A stretch of 64,000 bases of DNA from Portulaca oleracea (Eukaryota; Streptophyta; Magnoliopsida; Caryophyllales; Portulacaceae), in contig CM055876.1 in the NCBI GenBank assembly GCA_029582165.1, positions 22,592,817-22,656,816 of the forward strand, read 5' to 3'. Positions 48,901 to 59,844 of this stretch are shown piece by piece (position 1 is the stretch's first letter; every line of letters begins with the position of its first letter). The translations under genes were made by a program, and so were the position numbers. The notes beneath the pieces were generated by a model. It worked only from the letters and a program-made list of their open reading frames with translations, ran no database searches and was not told the DNA's origin.

Positions 48901-49081
48901 GTTGTGGACAGAGACGAATAACATGGAGCATATAGCGGAGAGTGCAGCCATTATTGGTAGACTAGTCAAGTTCACAGAGCAAGGGAAGACGCTCAAAGGC
49001 ATGTTTGGCCTTAGCTTCTTGCCGCCTGGCATGAACCAAAGAACAAGCGGGTGGAAACTCATTAAGGACTCCCTTTTATAA
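42905..49081 (+). CDS. KIN7: Kinesin-7 (NACK-type) microtubule motor, 14 exons, 979 aa
   Basis: Exons: 42905-43124, 44265-44354, 44450-44550, 44641-44754, 44827-44908, 44988-45055, 45151-45216, 45407-45531, 45973-46309, 46694-46801, 46966-47943, 48029-48049, 48252-48559, 48760-49081. All junctions are GT-AG and in phase (2940 nt). The N-terminal motor has the ATP P-loop GQTSSGKT (residues 110-117), switch I NEQSSRSH (213-220), switch II DLAGSE (251-256), and the neck entry up to about residue 380. A coiled, low-complexity stalk follows. The C-terminal NACK_C (DUF3490) domain spans about 805-970 ([33 protein letters not shown]). Length and layout fit plant kinesin-7 such as Arabidopsis At2g21300/At4g38950. 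It would walk on microtubules; NACK relatives act in cytokinesis, but this branch's role is not shown here. All motor motifs are intact. Confidence 0.92.
43409..43513. mobile_element. 105-bp MITE in kinesin intron 1
   Basis: Ends GGCATCGTTCTTTTGTGCG and the complement of GGTATCGTTCTTTTATGCG are flanked by TAA (43406-43408, 43514-43516). One of the smallest complete elements here. Confidence 0.75.
48029..48049 (+). other. 21-nt microexon of the kinesin gene
   Basis: Bounded by TTTACAG| and |GTAAGA, it encodes QTIMEKR in phase. Leaving it out also keeps the frame (GDGL joined to VLKEL), so either form could be made. Inclusion is inferred from the good splice sites and the heptad-like residues. 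Confidence 0.6.
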
Positions 49082-50980
49082 TGTTAGTCTTTAGAGATGA
49101 CATCTATCAATAACCAATGTCCTACATAAGAAACCCAAGTGAACATACTGGAAATTGGCTGGTTAGGTTTGACTCAAGAAAAAATAGAATGTTTCATTCT
49201 TTTTCCACACACACTAGTGAACTTAAAGACAAGATTCCCTGATTGTGTATTTGTAGTCAAACTACAGGGAAGTTACTAGTTAGTGTTGTTGCAAATTCGG
49301 AGATGTGTTCATAATAGATATGTTTGTGGTGTTGCTATCTATTCATGCACCCATATCCCCAATTACTGTCAATTATGTTATTTCTGGGTTTTTTTTTTTT
49401 TTTTTTTTTTGTATAGAGTGGGAAAAGAAAACATGGTGAAATGTATGTGGATAAATATCCTAAGTTGATGTAAGCATTTTATTTTGTCAGGGATTTTAAG
49501 TGTCCTGATTGATCAAATGCATAATACATACATGCATAGTTATTAAAATCCCGATCCTGATTTACGATCCTACGATTTTATGGTCCAAAATCTTCGATAT
49601 GATTCTACTATTTACACACGATCCACGATCCTACATGGGCTAATTTCCGATCCTAACTTCTCCATAGTTTCGAGTTAGGATCCCAATTTTAACAACCTTG
49701 CATACATGAACACATTTTCATATGAATAACAAGTTCTATACAACAATAGCATGTATTTTTCTCTTAGAGTTTGGACTTTGTACGGTTGATGGACAAAAAA
49801 TAGGTATAAAGTTTGAGTAAATTACATTTAACCTACTTGATATTTGGTGTAATAAAATTTATACACTCTACCTTTGCGAAATAACATTTACCTTAAATCA
49901 CATAAGCTCTAGGTGTTTTTTTATGCTACATGATGGTTTTCCGTATTAAATATTATACATTTCACCTTTGTGAAATAATGTTTTCCCTACTTCACATAAA
50001 CTGGAAGTGATTTTTATCTTACCTGAGGTTTGTTGTAAGTGTTACTCCAATACTACAACATAACAAGGTTATAGAGCGATCGATATTGTATTGGTTGCAA
50101 AAAGTTTTCGCACGACCAATATAGATAATGAAGTGTTTAGCTTGTAGTAGGAATATTCTTTATTTATCGCTTTTTATTTTTATTTTTTTATAGTGAATAA
50201 CTTAAATAATGAAGTGTATGAATCAATAACTAACTGTGTATAGGTAAATTCACATTTTGATGGAAATCGACGACTGTTAATGGGTTTAGGATTGATCTAC
50301 GTGATCGACAGTGGAGAGGGTAGTAAGGAAGGATATAGAGGATAGAGAGAGTTTAATGAAGTGTAGATGACTGAGACTGAGATTTTATTGTAAATTGCTT
50401 CCCATTTTTCTCTTAGGATGACAACATTCAAATGTCGTCTTAGATTCTATATCTTCACACGCGCCCACCAAGCATTCGCTTCAATCTCTCTAACCCGGCC
50501 CTAACTCCATTTTGAATTGTAATTTATGTAAGTCACTCTATTATTCTTTTCTCAGGTTATTCTTTCCTCTTTATTGAATTGATTTTCATACTTGGTTGTA
50601 ATTTATGAATTAGATTTATGTGATTAAGTCAATGTATGAATGAGAAAATTTTGTTAGCTTGTTCACTTATATCATTTTCAGCGCTTTGAAGTTTATGTAT
50701 GAATTAGATGCATGCTCATCAATCGGAAGTGCAGGTCATGTATTAGTTATTTAATATCATTTTTAGCGCTTACTTTAATGTTTATGTATTAAGCTATCGT
50801 GAATTGGTTATATTTTGATGTTTATTTTAGCATTTGTTTGTGTTCAATTTTTTTAAGGAAATTATATGACACCACTGACTCTGAATTCTGGATCCGCCAC
50901 CGGATATCATGTGTCATGGATAAAATAATAGATAATTAAATACTAATATGAAACCACAGTGGTTATGTACTTTTTTTTTT
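49082..50980. other. Intergenic, downstream of the kinesin gene
   Basis: Probably 3' untranslated region up to about 49500, including a long T-run at 49389-49410. Then a small repeat element (49532-49702) and AT-rich sequence without coding signal. Confidence 0.4.
49532..49702. mobile_element. Small repeat element rich in CGATCCTACGAT
   Basis: Left end ATGCATAGTTATTAAAATCCC and right end TTTTAACAACCTTGCAT are inverse. The inside repeats GATCCTA words five or six times. Confidence 0.5.
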
Positions 50981-51288
50981 GGGGTTATTGACCCTAAGGG
51001 ATGACCCGAGAAGCAAATTGATTATGAAAGATTAGGAAGACAATAATGTCCCAAATTGCAAAATATGTAGGAATAAAAAGGTTGGTGTGACATGATTTTT
51101 TTAATTTAATTTAATTTTTATTGTTTCCAGCTCCAAGTGATTGGAAAAAAATTTAAAAAATAAATTAAAAATTCGTGTCACCTCAACTTTTTTGATTCCT
51201 ACATATTTTACAATTTGAAACCTCATTGTCTTCCTAATCATTTATGATCAATTTATTTTTTTGGATCATCCCTTAGGATCAATAACCT
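50981..51288. mobile_element. Fold-back MITE of ~308 bp
   Basis: Left GGTTATTGACCCTAAGGGATG pairs with right CATCCCTTAGGATCAATAACC. Inner blocks (TTGATTATGAAAGATTAGGAA, GTAGGAATAAAAAGGTTG) have partners in the other arm, giving arms of about 140 bp. Confidence 0.7.
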
Positions 51289-51801
51289 TTTTACAATTTA
51301 TGACTTCATTATCCTCCTTATCAACAAAATTGTAGTTAGAAACTGAGAACAAATTGGCCTCAATTGTTTCTTAGCCAGCGGGCCGAACAACAATGGGCTT
51401 TGAAAATTAAAGTACAGTGAGAACTTAATTCAGCTAAACCCCACAACTTCTATTCCTTATCTCCCCCTTACAATTAAATACTACCTCCATCTCTTTTTAT
51501 TTGTCTAATTAACTAATTTCTCTATCTCTTTTTATTTATCTCATTATTTAATTTTTACATTTTTAATAACCATAATACTTATTTTATCCTTAATAAATAT
51601 ATTTTTTACACCTTTTTAATAGTGTTTTCAAGAACATTTTTTAGAATGTATAAATCTTTCGCTTCATTCTCTATATTTCTTGATTCTGTGAAAGAATAAT
51701 CAAGGACAGATGTAGTAGTACTGTATGGATCATGACGCCGCACTAACTATATCCGACTTTAGTAATCAACTGACTGGTTAAGCACTTAAGCTCCCTAAAA
51801 C
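51289..51801. other. Intergenic, no supported gene
   Basis: A half Stowaway-like segment (TACCTCCATCTCTTTTTATTTG near 51482) is the only recognisable part. Confidence 0.4.
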
Positions 51802-52347
51802 TAGGGGTGGACATAACAGATTTGCGGTTAACCGCATATGCGGTTAGCCGCTTTTGAGGTTTTTGAATTTTGAAAACTTAAACCGCAACCGCAATATGCG
51901 GTTAACCGCTTTTGAAATCTGAAAACCTAAACCAAACCTCGAAACCGCAATTTAGAAGCGGTGCCGGTTAACGGCTTTTAAAATCTGAAAATTTACCCGG
52001 TTAACATACACGGTTTATGATTAACCGATTTCCTGAAAATTTACAATAACATTTATGCAAATAAATGCAATCATATTACTAATAAATTCATATTCCGATA
52101 CGACGATACGCGGTTAAATTAAATTCATATTACTAATAAATTCATTTTTTTTCAACTTAATTGAGAGCGGTTAACTGCGGTTAACCGTTTCATGAAAATC
52201 CAAAACCTAAACCTAAACCGCTTATAGCGGTTTGGTTAACCTAAACCGCTTTTATGCAAAAATCAATTCGATTAACCGCATTTTGCGGTTTGGTTTATGC
52301 GGTTTTGCGGTTCAATTTGCGGTTTAGGTTTACGGTGCCCACCCCTA
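51802..52347. mobile_element. hAT-type MITE with exact 8-bp duplication, full of GCGGTTAACCGC palindromes
   Basis: 546 bp. Ends TAGGGGTGGACA and the complement TAGGGGTGGGCACC are flanked by CCTAAAAC on both sides (51794-51801 and 52348-52355), the duplication size of hAT elements. Inside, GCGGTTAACCGC and GCGGTTTAGGTT variants recur about a dozen times in both orientations. Confidence 0.9.
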
Positions 52348-52464
52348 CCTAAAACCCCTAACTAATTTCAAGTCAATGTATTATGATGAGGTAGTGCACC
52401 ACTTGTTGATTGTTACAGAAGAATGCCAAAATACTCTAATATGGACACAAGTTACCCAATAACA

Positions 52465-52702
52465 AAAGCTGTATATTAAAGTAGTATTTTTGCGGTTGTG
52501 GCTAGTGCGCGCTAATTCTGCCACATTTCACCGTAAATCATTATTTTTCTCTCTCCTCACTTTTGTCCTCTACTTTTTACATTATCTCTCCTCACCTACC
52601 TACATATTAATAACCTACCACAATTCCACCATACCCCACCACAATTCCACCACACCTCACCATACCATTCCGCAAAATACTGTATAAAAGAACAGGGCCT
52701 AA
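52465..52702. mobile_element. MITE related to 40520-40748 (inverted)
   Basis: The right end ATAAAAGAACAGGGCC and the CCACAATTCCACCA interior match the complement of the 40520 element. The left end is degenerate. Confidence 0.5.
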
Positions 52703-53927
52703 AGTGGATTACTTTGCTCCAAAATTTAGGGAGACAAATAAATCCAGTTAAATAACATCAAAAGCTCCAAAATATTTTATTATTATTACTGATATTACTC
52801 ACTTCAATTTATTTGGTTATTATTGTTCTCCAAAAAATATTTGGTTATTATTACCTATATTAGCCTCTTCAATTTATTAAAGCATTTGCAAATTAATCAA
52901 AAATATTTTAATAAATATATAATTATTTCAAATTTCACCTCCATTTATTTCAATTTTAGATTATAATATAAAAATAAAGAAACTGAGAATTATGTCATGT
53001 TCTTTAGTGATAGGATTAACTTAGCTAAAAATATAGTTGGTAAGGAAAGGAAAAGTAAGGAATAATTTGTATTAGATGAGTTAGTGGGAGTAAATATATT
53101 TTATTATTAAGTTCTAAATATTTTGGAGAAAATAAAATGATATTCATTTGGGTGTTTTTCATGGATTCAAATAAGGTAAAATAAAGTAGGAAAATAATAA
53201 AATAAATTTAACTTAACTTAACGTTCTAAAAAATATGACCTTATTGAATACTGACCATGGCTTCGCATTCTAACTTCCATTATGAATTTTATTATGAGAG
53301 CACCAATATTAATTAAACTTTCATTATGAATTATTATTTTTTAATCCCAGTACCTAGCTAACGGTTCTTACTTCTCTGATTCATCTTAATTGTCGTTATT
53401 GAAAATTGGACAGTCAAACATTAAAAATTTTGACCATAAATTTCTCAATTATACAATGACTTGTTACATAAATTATTACTATTAGATTCGTAATGAAAAA
53501 TAATATCATAAAAATAAAATATTTAAATTTTTAATATAATATTATACAAAGAAATTATTATTTTCAATGTTCCTATCGATCGAACTCAATATTAATCTAG
53601 ATTCTGGCTCGTCTGACTCGAAAAATACGAAAAGACGAGGCATTGAACGTCAACTTTTCGACGTTTTCGTATGATATTCAATTTTCAGGACCCAAATAAC
53701 CTGCACCCAAATTTTTAACCGTCCTAAATCTAAAATTAACTTTCTTGAGATGGAAGATATCTTTATTTTGTTAGTTATTATAGTCATGTCGCTTTTGTTA
53801 AATTGAGTTTAGTGCAAAAAGGGTTCAATTTTTTAAAAATTTTATCATATATTTTCTCTATTTACAAGACTCTTTTATTTAATAATTATTATAGTTGCTT
53901 GGCTTTTGTTTGTTAGAGTTGAGTTTA
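52703..53927. other. Intergenic, no supported gene
   Basis: AT-rich; contains Stowaway-like words near 53380 and no coding signal. Confidence 0.4.
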
Positions 53928-54092
53928 GGCCCTATTCTTTGCTTAGGTTATTTTCATATTTGGATGGATATGTTGGGATAAGTTGGGATATATTATGATA
54001 ATTTATGATGATTTTTTGGGGAATTGTGTTAGGTTTGGATAGGTTTGGATAAGTTGGGAGAGTTGTATCTAATCTAACCAAAGAACAGGGCC
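53928..54092. mobile_element. PIF-like MITE, 165 bp, TTA duplications
   Basis: Ends GGCCCTATTCTTTG and CAAAGAACAGGGCC are inverse, flanked by TTA at 53925-53927 and 54093-54095. The inside repeats GGATAAGTTGGGA-like words. Confidence 0.8.
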
Positions 54093-54299
54093 TTAGTCCA
54101 TATAAATGGGCACAACCGTCGATTGGGGTTTGTCTTAGTAGCGAATTCTCCATCCTTTTATCCCCTCCCTTCAGGATTTGATTTTTGGGGGGACATTCTT
54201 ATTTATCAGCATATGAAAGATGTAAACCCTGTATAGGACATTGACATTCCCTATAGGTCCGACGTATTGGGAACTAACTCAAAAAAAAAAAAAAAAACT

Positions 54300-54545
54300 G
54301 ATGGTTGATTTACACTCCATGTTCTGAGAAATATTTACCATCGGAAAAGAGGAAAAAACGGAGTCTTTGTCTAAAGAAATGCGTTGAGAAAGGGCAGATG
54401 TATAGAACCTTTCAACGAGATAGTGCTTTTTCAACCCTCTCAAAATGGAATCTATTCCAAACATATATGCCATGGTTCCTTACTTCGACAGGGTACAAAT
54501 ATCTAAATTTGATATTTTTAGATACTTTTTCAGACCTATTGCCGA
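54300..54545 (+). pseudogene. ycf2: Plastid ycf2 fragment in the nucleus (NUPT)
   Basis: The plus-strand frame from 54305 contains a stretch I recognise as plastid Ycf2: [19 protein letters not shown], then [20 protein letters not shown], then [10 protein letters not shown], still open and little changed. Similarity stops at LLPI near 54545, where unrelated sequence begins. Upstream it starts just after an A-run at 54281-54298. It is a recent-looking plastid-to-nucleus transfer, ending about 260 bp before the next gene, and not functional alone. Confidence 0.75.
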
Positions 54546-54807
54546 TAATAGTAGATTCAACAACTATGTTACTAACTATGAGGAAAGTATGTCTTACTCT
54601 AGCCAAGTTTAAATAGGGCTCTCGAAAAAGTGTCCAATCTGAAAATTTGGTTTAAAATTGGATATAGTAGTAAGTTTTTCATTTGAATTCTAACTTCGAT
54701 CAATTTGGCTGAAATTTTGGACAACGTATGATCTCCTGATTACTGCATAACCGAGCGAGGTTGTCTACATCTGGATCTTTTTGTCACCGTCATTATCTTG
54801 TTGTTGA

Positions 54808-55140
54808 ATGGAGGAGGCTTTACTGGTTGAGATAGGAAGACGGAGAGTCTGTAAAGATGTCGCACGAATAATCGTGTCTTTGTTAGTAATGGCCATGCTG
54901 TTATGGATAGTTCACAAGGGATATAGACTGACAACCGATGCAAGAAGAGAAGGAGAAATTCAGGGGTATGCAGACAGCTACGTAGCTCTTGTATTTGGGG
55001 CGGCCACTTTGGTTTCTGGCATGGTGTATTTCGTCGTTGGTCTCACTGTCGTTGCTGAATTGGCTGTGGAGTTTGTGGCATGGCTGCGCTCTGGAGCTAA
55101 GGGACATAAAAACAACCAAGGTACGATCGATGTAATATGA
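54808..55140 (+). CDS. Small two-helix membrane protein, copy 1 (110 aa)
   Basis: A single frame from ATG 54808 to TGA 55140. Short basic N-terminus (RRRVCKD), hydrophobic helix at about 19-35, a loop GYRLTTDA with charged residues, then a long hydrophobic stretch 58-91 including GMVYFVVGLTVVAE, and a basic tail. The protein at 56705-57025 shares the loop (GYKLAADT) and helix 2 (GVVYFIIGVSIVAE), so the two form a tandem duplicate. Family not recognised; it is probably an integral membrane protein with both ends on the same side. The first ATG was taken as start; an upstream exon cannot be excluded. Confidence 0.65.
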   Translation: MEEALLVEIGRRRVCKDVARIIVSLLVMAMLLWIVHKGYRLTTDARREGEIQGYADSYVALVFGAATLVSGMVYFVVGLTVVAELAVEFVAWLRSGAKGHKNNQGTIDVI

Positions 55141-56704
55141 CCTTGTTTGTGTTTCCATATCAATGTTTTCACCAAAACAATCAAAACACTATGTAGATCA
55201 TCCGTCTTAGCTATAGGTTTGAATGTATGCAATCCCATCTCTGGAAACGGACAGGACATTTGATTCTCATTTTTCTTTGTGATTAGCTTAATTGGGTGGG
55301 GAGATGTAGGGAAGCTCCGGTAAACAAAGGATGATGTATTAAAAGGGATGATATTATGGCCACTCATATTTAAAGTTGGATGGTAAGTGGGTGAGGGTAA
55401 AAACTTATCCAACGTTACTAAAATTTATTGAAACTTATCGAAATTTACCAAAAATAACATATTATACCTGTCATTTACCACTAAACTTTACGGCTGAACT
55501 CCCATTGAAGGCTATTGCGTTTGCTTTTTCACGATGAGATGGAAGCAAAATGATCTACTTTTCCTTACTGTTCTTTATGGATCGAATTATTTTTCCTTTC
55601 TTGGCTTAAAAAAAACTAAAGAAAGAAAAGTTAGATAATATTATGAAACTTTTATATTGATTTTCTCTATTTTTTTTACAAATTGAGGGAGGGGGGGGGT
55701 AAGGGAGAAATATAATAAGATTAAATGAGAGGGGAATTTTGTTAGATATAAAATATGAGAAATATTTAGAAAAATTCTAAATGAAAGATAATTATATATT
55801 GTTTAAGAGAAATTCAGATATTTGTTTTGATTCTTCTATCTATCAAAATATCTGGAATATTTGCTATAGATTATTCTAGGTCCTAGTGATATTTAGGATA
55901 TTACTATTAGGTTTATGACACTTGGCTCCATCACCATTTCACCGCCACATTTTATGGAGGCGAATCAAGTATAAATAGGATCAGTAAGGGGTCATGCCAT
56001 CATGTTGAGGTCATGCATGAGAAATGAGGCATATCACACTCAAAAGAGTTATTTAAAAGTGTTTGAGAGACCTCCCACAAAATTAAGTGTATGTGTCCAA
56101 GCGTTATATAATTACTTTACTTTATTGTGCAGGGAGGGGGAATGCAGAGGGAGGAATTGAGGTTTGGGGGGGGGGGATTATACTAGATTTGTGAAGAGGG
56201 ATAAGAATTAAATTTCAATTTCATTTTCCAAGAATTAAATAGAGACTAAGAGATACATTTAACCTAACCAACAAAAGGCAACATTGTTAGCCATACAACT
56301 CTCGTATGGCAAAACTTAATCAATTAACTTTGGGACGGGGAACAGAAAGAGAAAGGGAAAAAAAAGGTATAAGTCCACGTGGTAGAATTGCCTCATAGCT
56401 TACGAATCTTGTTTTCATATGGTACATGGTACATACGTGAAGATCAGAAAGTATGCAATCTTACCTTTGGGAACAACTTTGCTAATTAACCTCAAAGTCT
56501 AATGAATTGCATGTGAAGATGATGGTTACAATCTTGACCCTTAAAATCGATTTATAACTGGACTATAAAACTAAGAAGTGCATGCTACTGTACATGAATT
56601 TGGATTTGTTGGATAAATCTTGACAGCATACATGTGTCTTTATTTTTCTATGTAGTTTGTAAGGTGAAACTGGATCAATGCACTGATATGTGATTAGATG
56701 TAAC
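55141..56704. other. Spacer between the two membrane-protein genes
   Basis: G-rich runs at 55683-55700 and 56165-56177 stand out. A TATA box (TATAAATAGG, near 55970) is followed by about 150 bp of sequence resembling a retroelement LTR leader. It could be an LTR relic or part of the promoter of the downstream gene; boundaries were not resolved. Confidence 0.35.
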
Positions 56705-57025
56705 ATGTGCTCAGAAAAAGAGGAGATAAGAGGGTGTCATGTCATGATCCGAGCTTCATCCACCATAATCTCAATACTCATGCTTACTTGGGCATCATAC
56801 TCCGGCTATAAGTTGGCTGCTGACACTCCCAAGGGCAGGGTCCATATATGGTTGGCTTTCTTAATAGGATTTATCACTATGGCTTTTGGTGTCGTGTACT
56901 TCATTATTGGTGTTTCTATAGTCGCAGAATCTACACTTTATGTCTTTGGAAAATTACACTATAAGGTTACTGAAAGTGGAAACTTTTCTAAGGGAACAAA
57001 GAGTGAGGCATTGCTCCCCATGTAG
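56705..57025 (+). CDS. Small two-helix membrane protein, copy 2 (106 aa)
   Basis: The frame from ATG 56705 to TAG 57025 gives MCSEKEE.. and 106 residues. The frame is open a few codons further up but without ATG, so a spliced 5' exon is possible. Helix 1 spans about 17-33, loop SGYKLAADTPKG, helix 2 about 47-73 with FGVVYFIIGVSIVAES, and a hydrophilic tail ending EALLPM. It is paralogous to the 54808-55140 protein, same strand, 1.6 kb downstream. The tails are unrelated, so the copies have diverged for some time while the core is kept. Function unknown. Confidence 0.6.
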   Translation: MCSEKEEIRGCHVMIRASSTIISILMLTWASYSGYKLAADTPKGRVHIWLAFLIGFITMAFGVVYFIIGVSIVAESTLYVFGKLHYKVTESGNFSKGTKSEALLPM

Positions 57026-57099
57026 CAACATCCTTCAATACAAACATTGTGCTATCATGTATTCGGCCTGTACTCAAGACAAAGAAACCAACTGGTTAA

Positions 57100-57399
57100 A
57101 TGACACAAATCGATCTTAGGGTGCTTTCCGAAAGTAATCTACTCGGGCTACGTATTTCCAATATGTTAAACGTATGTAATACAACAAGAGACTACAAGCA
57201 ACTTAAGATTGTAGACAATTGTACAATATCAGCAAATGTTGTTACCTTTGAAAGAACAAGTTATGAATTTCTCAATGATAGTCCCAATGCATTAGATCTC
57301 TCCGATAATTCTGTCAGAAAATACCAAGGCCCCTTTGATCTCCATGTCAAGTTACATACGTATGCTAAGTTACACAAGGTGCAAATGCCAAATATTTAA
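57100..57399 (+). other. 99-codon open frame, unsupported
   Basis: It begins with an ATG 75 bp after the previous stop and has a mixed, protein-like composition (ends YAKLHKVQMPNI), but no domain, membrane span or repeat is recognised. It may be 3' untranslated sequence of the preceding gene. Confidence 0.2.
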
Positions 57400-59690
57400 T
57401 CTCATCACTGTTATGCAAGTTACACTAACAAAGATCATATTATGATCATTCAATATAAGTTTTGTGTCGATCAACTACTTGACCATAGGACCAGAAACTT
57501 GCATAGGATTAAATTTGTTAGAGTTTAACAAATTTTGACATAAGATCATCTGATCTAATAAGTATGGTGAGATGTGTCTCAATGTTTAAGAGATGACTTT
57601 TTGAATATGTCTAATAAATTATGTTAAAGTTATATTTTAATATGAAGGTAAGTAGGTAACTTCTAATTCATCAAGATATATATTACTATAAAATCATCGA
57701 TTGTGTATTAATAGTCGCTCTTATATTAATCCAAAGTTGTTATGAAACTAGTGATAGCCTCAAGGTAAAGTTTAGTGGAAGTGGAATAGTAAAGTTTTTG
57801 TTGTAATTATTTTGGTTGCCTTAGGTCTCTATTACTAGCGTTGAACTAATGTTGGTTCAAAGGAATGCAACTCTTCTATCTTTTGAACTCTTTTATTAAA
57901 TTTTTTCTTCATTCACACTCACAAGATTCAAAACGAAAACAATGCAACTCTTCTATCAAAATTTTTCTTCATTCAGACTCACGGGATTCAAACCTAAAAC
58001 ATTGCTTAGAGCATTAACATTTCCATTTCAACATTCCGAATATTGCGAGCTTTATCCACCTTTTTCTCCTTTTTTTCTTCATCATGTGTTTGGATTTTGG
58101 AATGATTTTTAGTTCTAAAACACATTTTACAACCGTTTTTAGGTTTGTTTCTTATTTTCGAAGAATCATTAAATTGGATCCTATAATCAACAATATGATT
58201 AGAATATTAATTTTACATTTAATAGCCTCCCAATGGCTCGAAGCGAATCCTCACTCATTTGGAAGGTAACATGGTTGCCCTCTCACCGAGTGACTTGTTT
58301 AGAATACATGTAGAAATTAGATGAGGAGGTTGGGTCCATAATACTACATGCTCCCAACCCAATTAAAAGGTATTGTCCATTTATTTAATATTCCAAACTT
58401 AGGCGACTCATTATCTCGTCTACCTTAAAAATAATTAGGACCATTATGCAAGATGGTCTTGGGACCACCATCTACATTCTGGAACACAGGAGAGTCATAG
58501 GCAATCCTCGCAACACCCATTTCTCTCTTTTTCTCTCTTCTGCTTATCTCTCTCGTTTTCCCTTATCCTTCTGGACACCACTTGGACATATGGATTATGC
58601 ACCACCATTGGACCTAACAAAACTGGTATGAGATCTGAAATTTGTACTGGTGAACTAAACCGACATTCAAAACTTCACCCAAAAGTAGACATGAAATCCA
58701 AACCCAATAAGAAATTCTTTTAAAAGATGCTCCATTTTAAATGAAAATCATATTTGACCAAAATTTGACTCACAAAAACTGAAAATCCCCCTCCCCGCAC
58801 TTTAATCGAACTCAACTGAAATATCGATATATCCAAAATCTACCCGACCAAAAACCTATGGTTGAATTGAATGATCTATTTACTATATCTTAACACCACG
58901 TGGTAGGGCCACCACACGATTACTGTGATTATGGGCCTCAATAAAAATTCGGGTTCTGATAAATTCAAGTCGGTCAAATTCGGTTAGTGTCAAATTGGAC
59001 AAGAAATTGATGTCCGGATCCCATTTTTTCGAGTTAGTCCGAGTCAAACAAATCGGACGGAGCTAAATTCGGATCAAAATTGGGTTCGACCAGTAGAAAA
59101 ATGAGAAATAATGTGTCCAAATATTCAGTCGATGTTAAAATTGAATTCGAACAAAATGAATTTTTTTCGGAGTGGACAAATTCGAACATTTGGTAAAATT
59201 TGATATAAACAAGTACTAACAAGCAGTCGAACTACTAAAAATACACCTGTTCAACGGGACCCATCCGGCCCGGCTAGACCTGCCTTGAAAAAAATGCGGG
59301 TCAACGCCACAATTTCAGAGGTGATATGAGCTGGCCCAAAAAAGTCAGGGCCCTCGAACTATGTTCGGACCGGGCTCGGGCTGATGGGTCGGAAACTTCC
59401 AAACCGAAGGACCCGGGTCAGCTAGAAGCTAGGGAATTGTTTTTTTTAATTTATTTGAGAAGTTTTTATTTAGGGACAGTATTTGGCGGGGGGGCTTACA
59501 GAAGAGAAGACCGGATAGATTGAAGTTGGGCGTTGTGGCTGCTGTTTAAACACGATGATGCTGCCACCTGCTATTGTTTAAACCAAAAGCAGCATTCAGC
59601 AAGCACCACTGCATATCATCGTCAATCCTCAATCTCAAACTCAATCTCAATCTCTCTCACTGAGATTGCAATTGCAGTTGCAGAAAATCA
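57400..59690. other. Intergenic, no supported gene
   Basis: Contains a near-duplicate ATGCAACTCTTCTATC word (57866, 57941), a TTCGG/CGGGT-rich repeat around 58930-59420, and the upstream region of the GC1 gene. Confidence 0.4.
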
Positions 59691-59794
59691 ATGGAGGTCT
59701 TCAGAGCCCCTTCAAAACCCTTTTCATGGAGTACTTCCGTCTCCACCCCACCTTCTGTCAACTTCTCTCCTCCCTCACCGGTTAGTTCCTTCTC

Positions 59795-59844
<50 letters not shown>

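Noticed and set aside
54978..55412. 144-codon minus-strand frame opposite the first membrane-protein gene
   Set aside because: Antisense shadow of the 54808-55140 gene with no domain of its own.
56690..56704. Start of the second membrane protein at 56690
   Set aside because: The codon there is GTG, not a normal plant start; the first in-frame ATG is at 56705.
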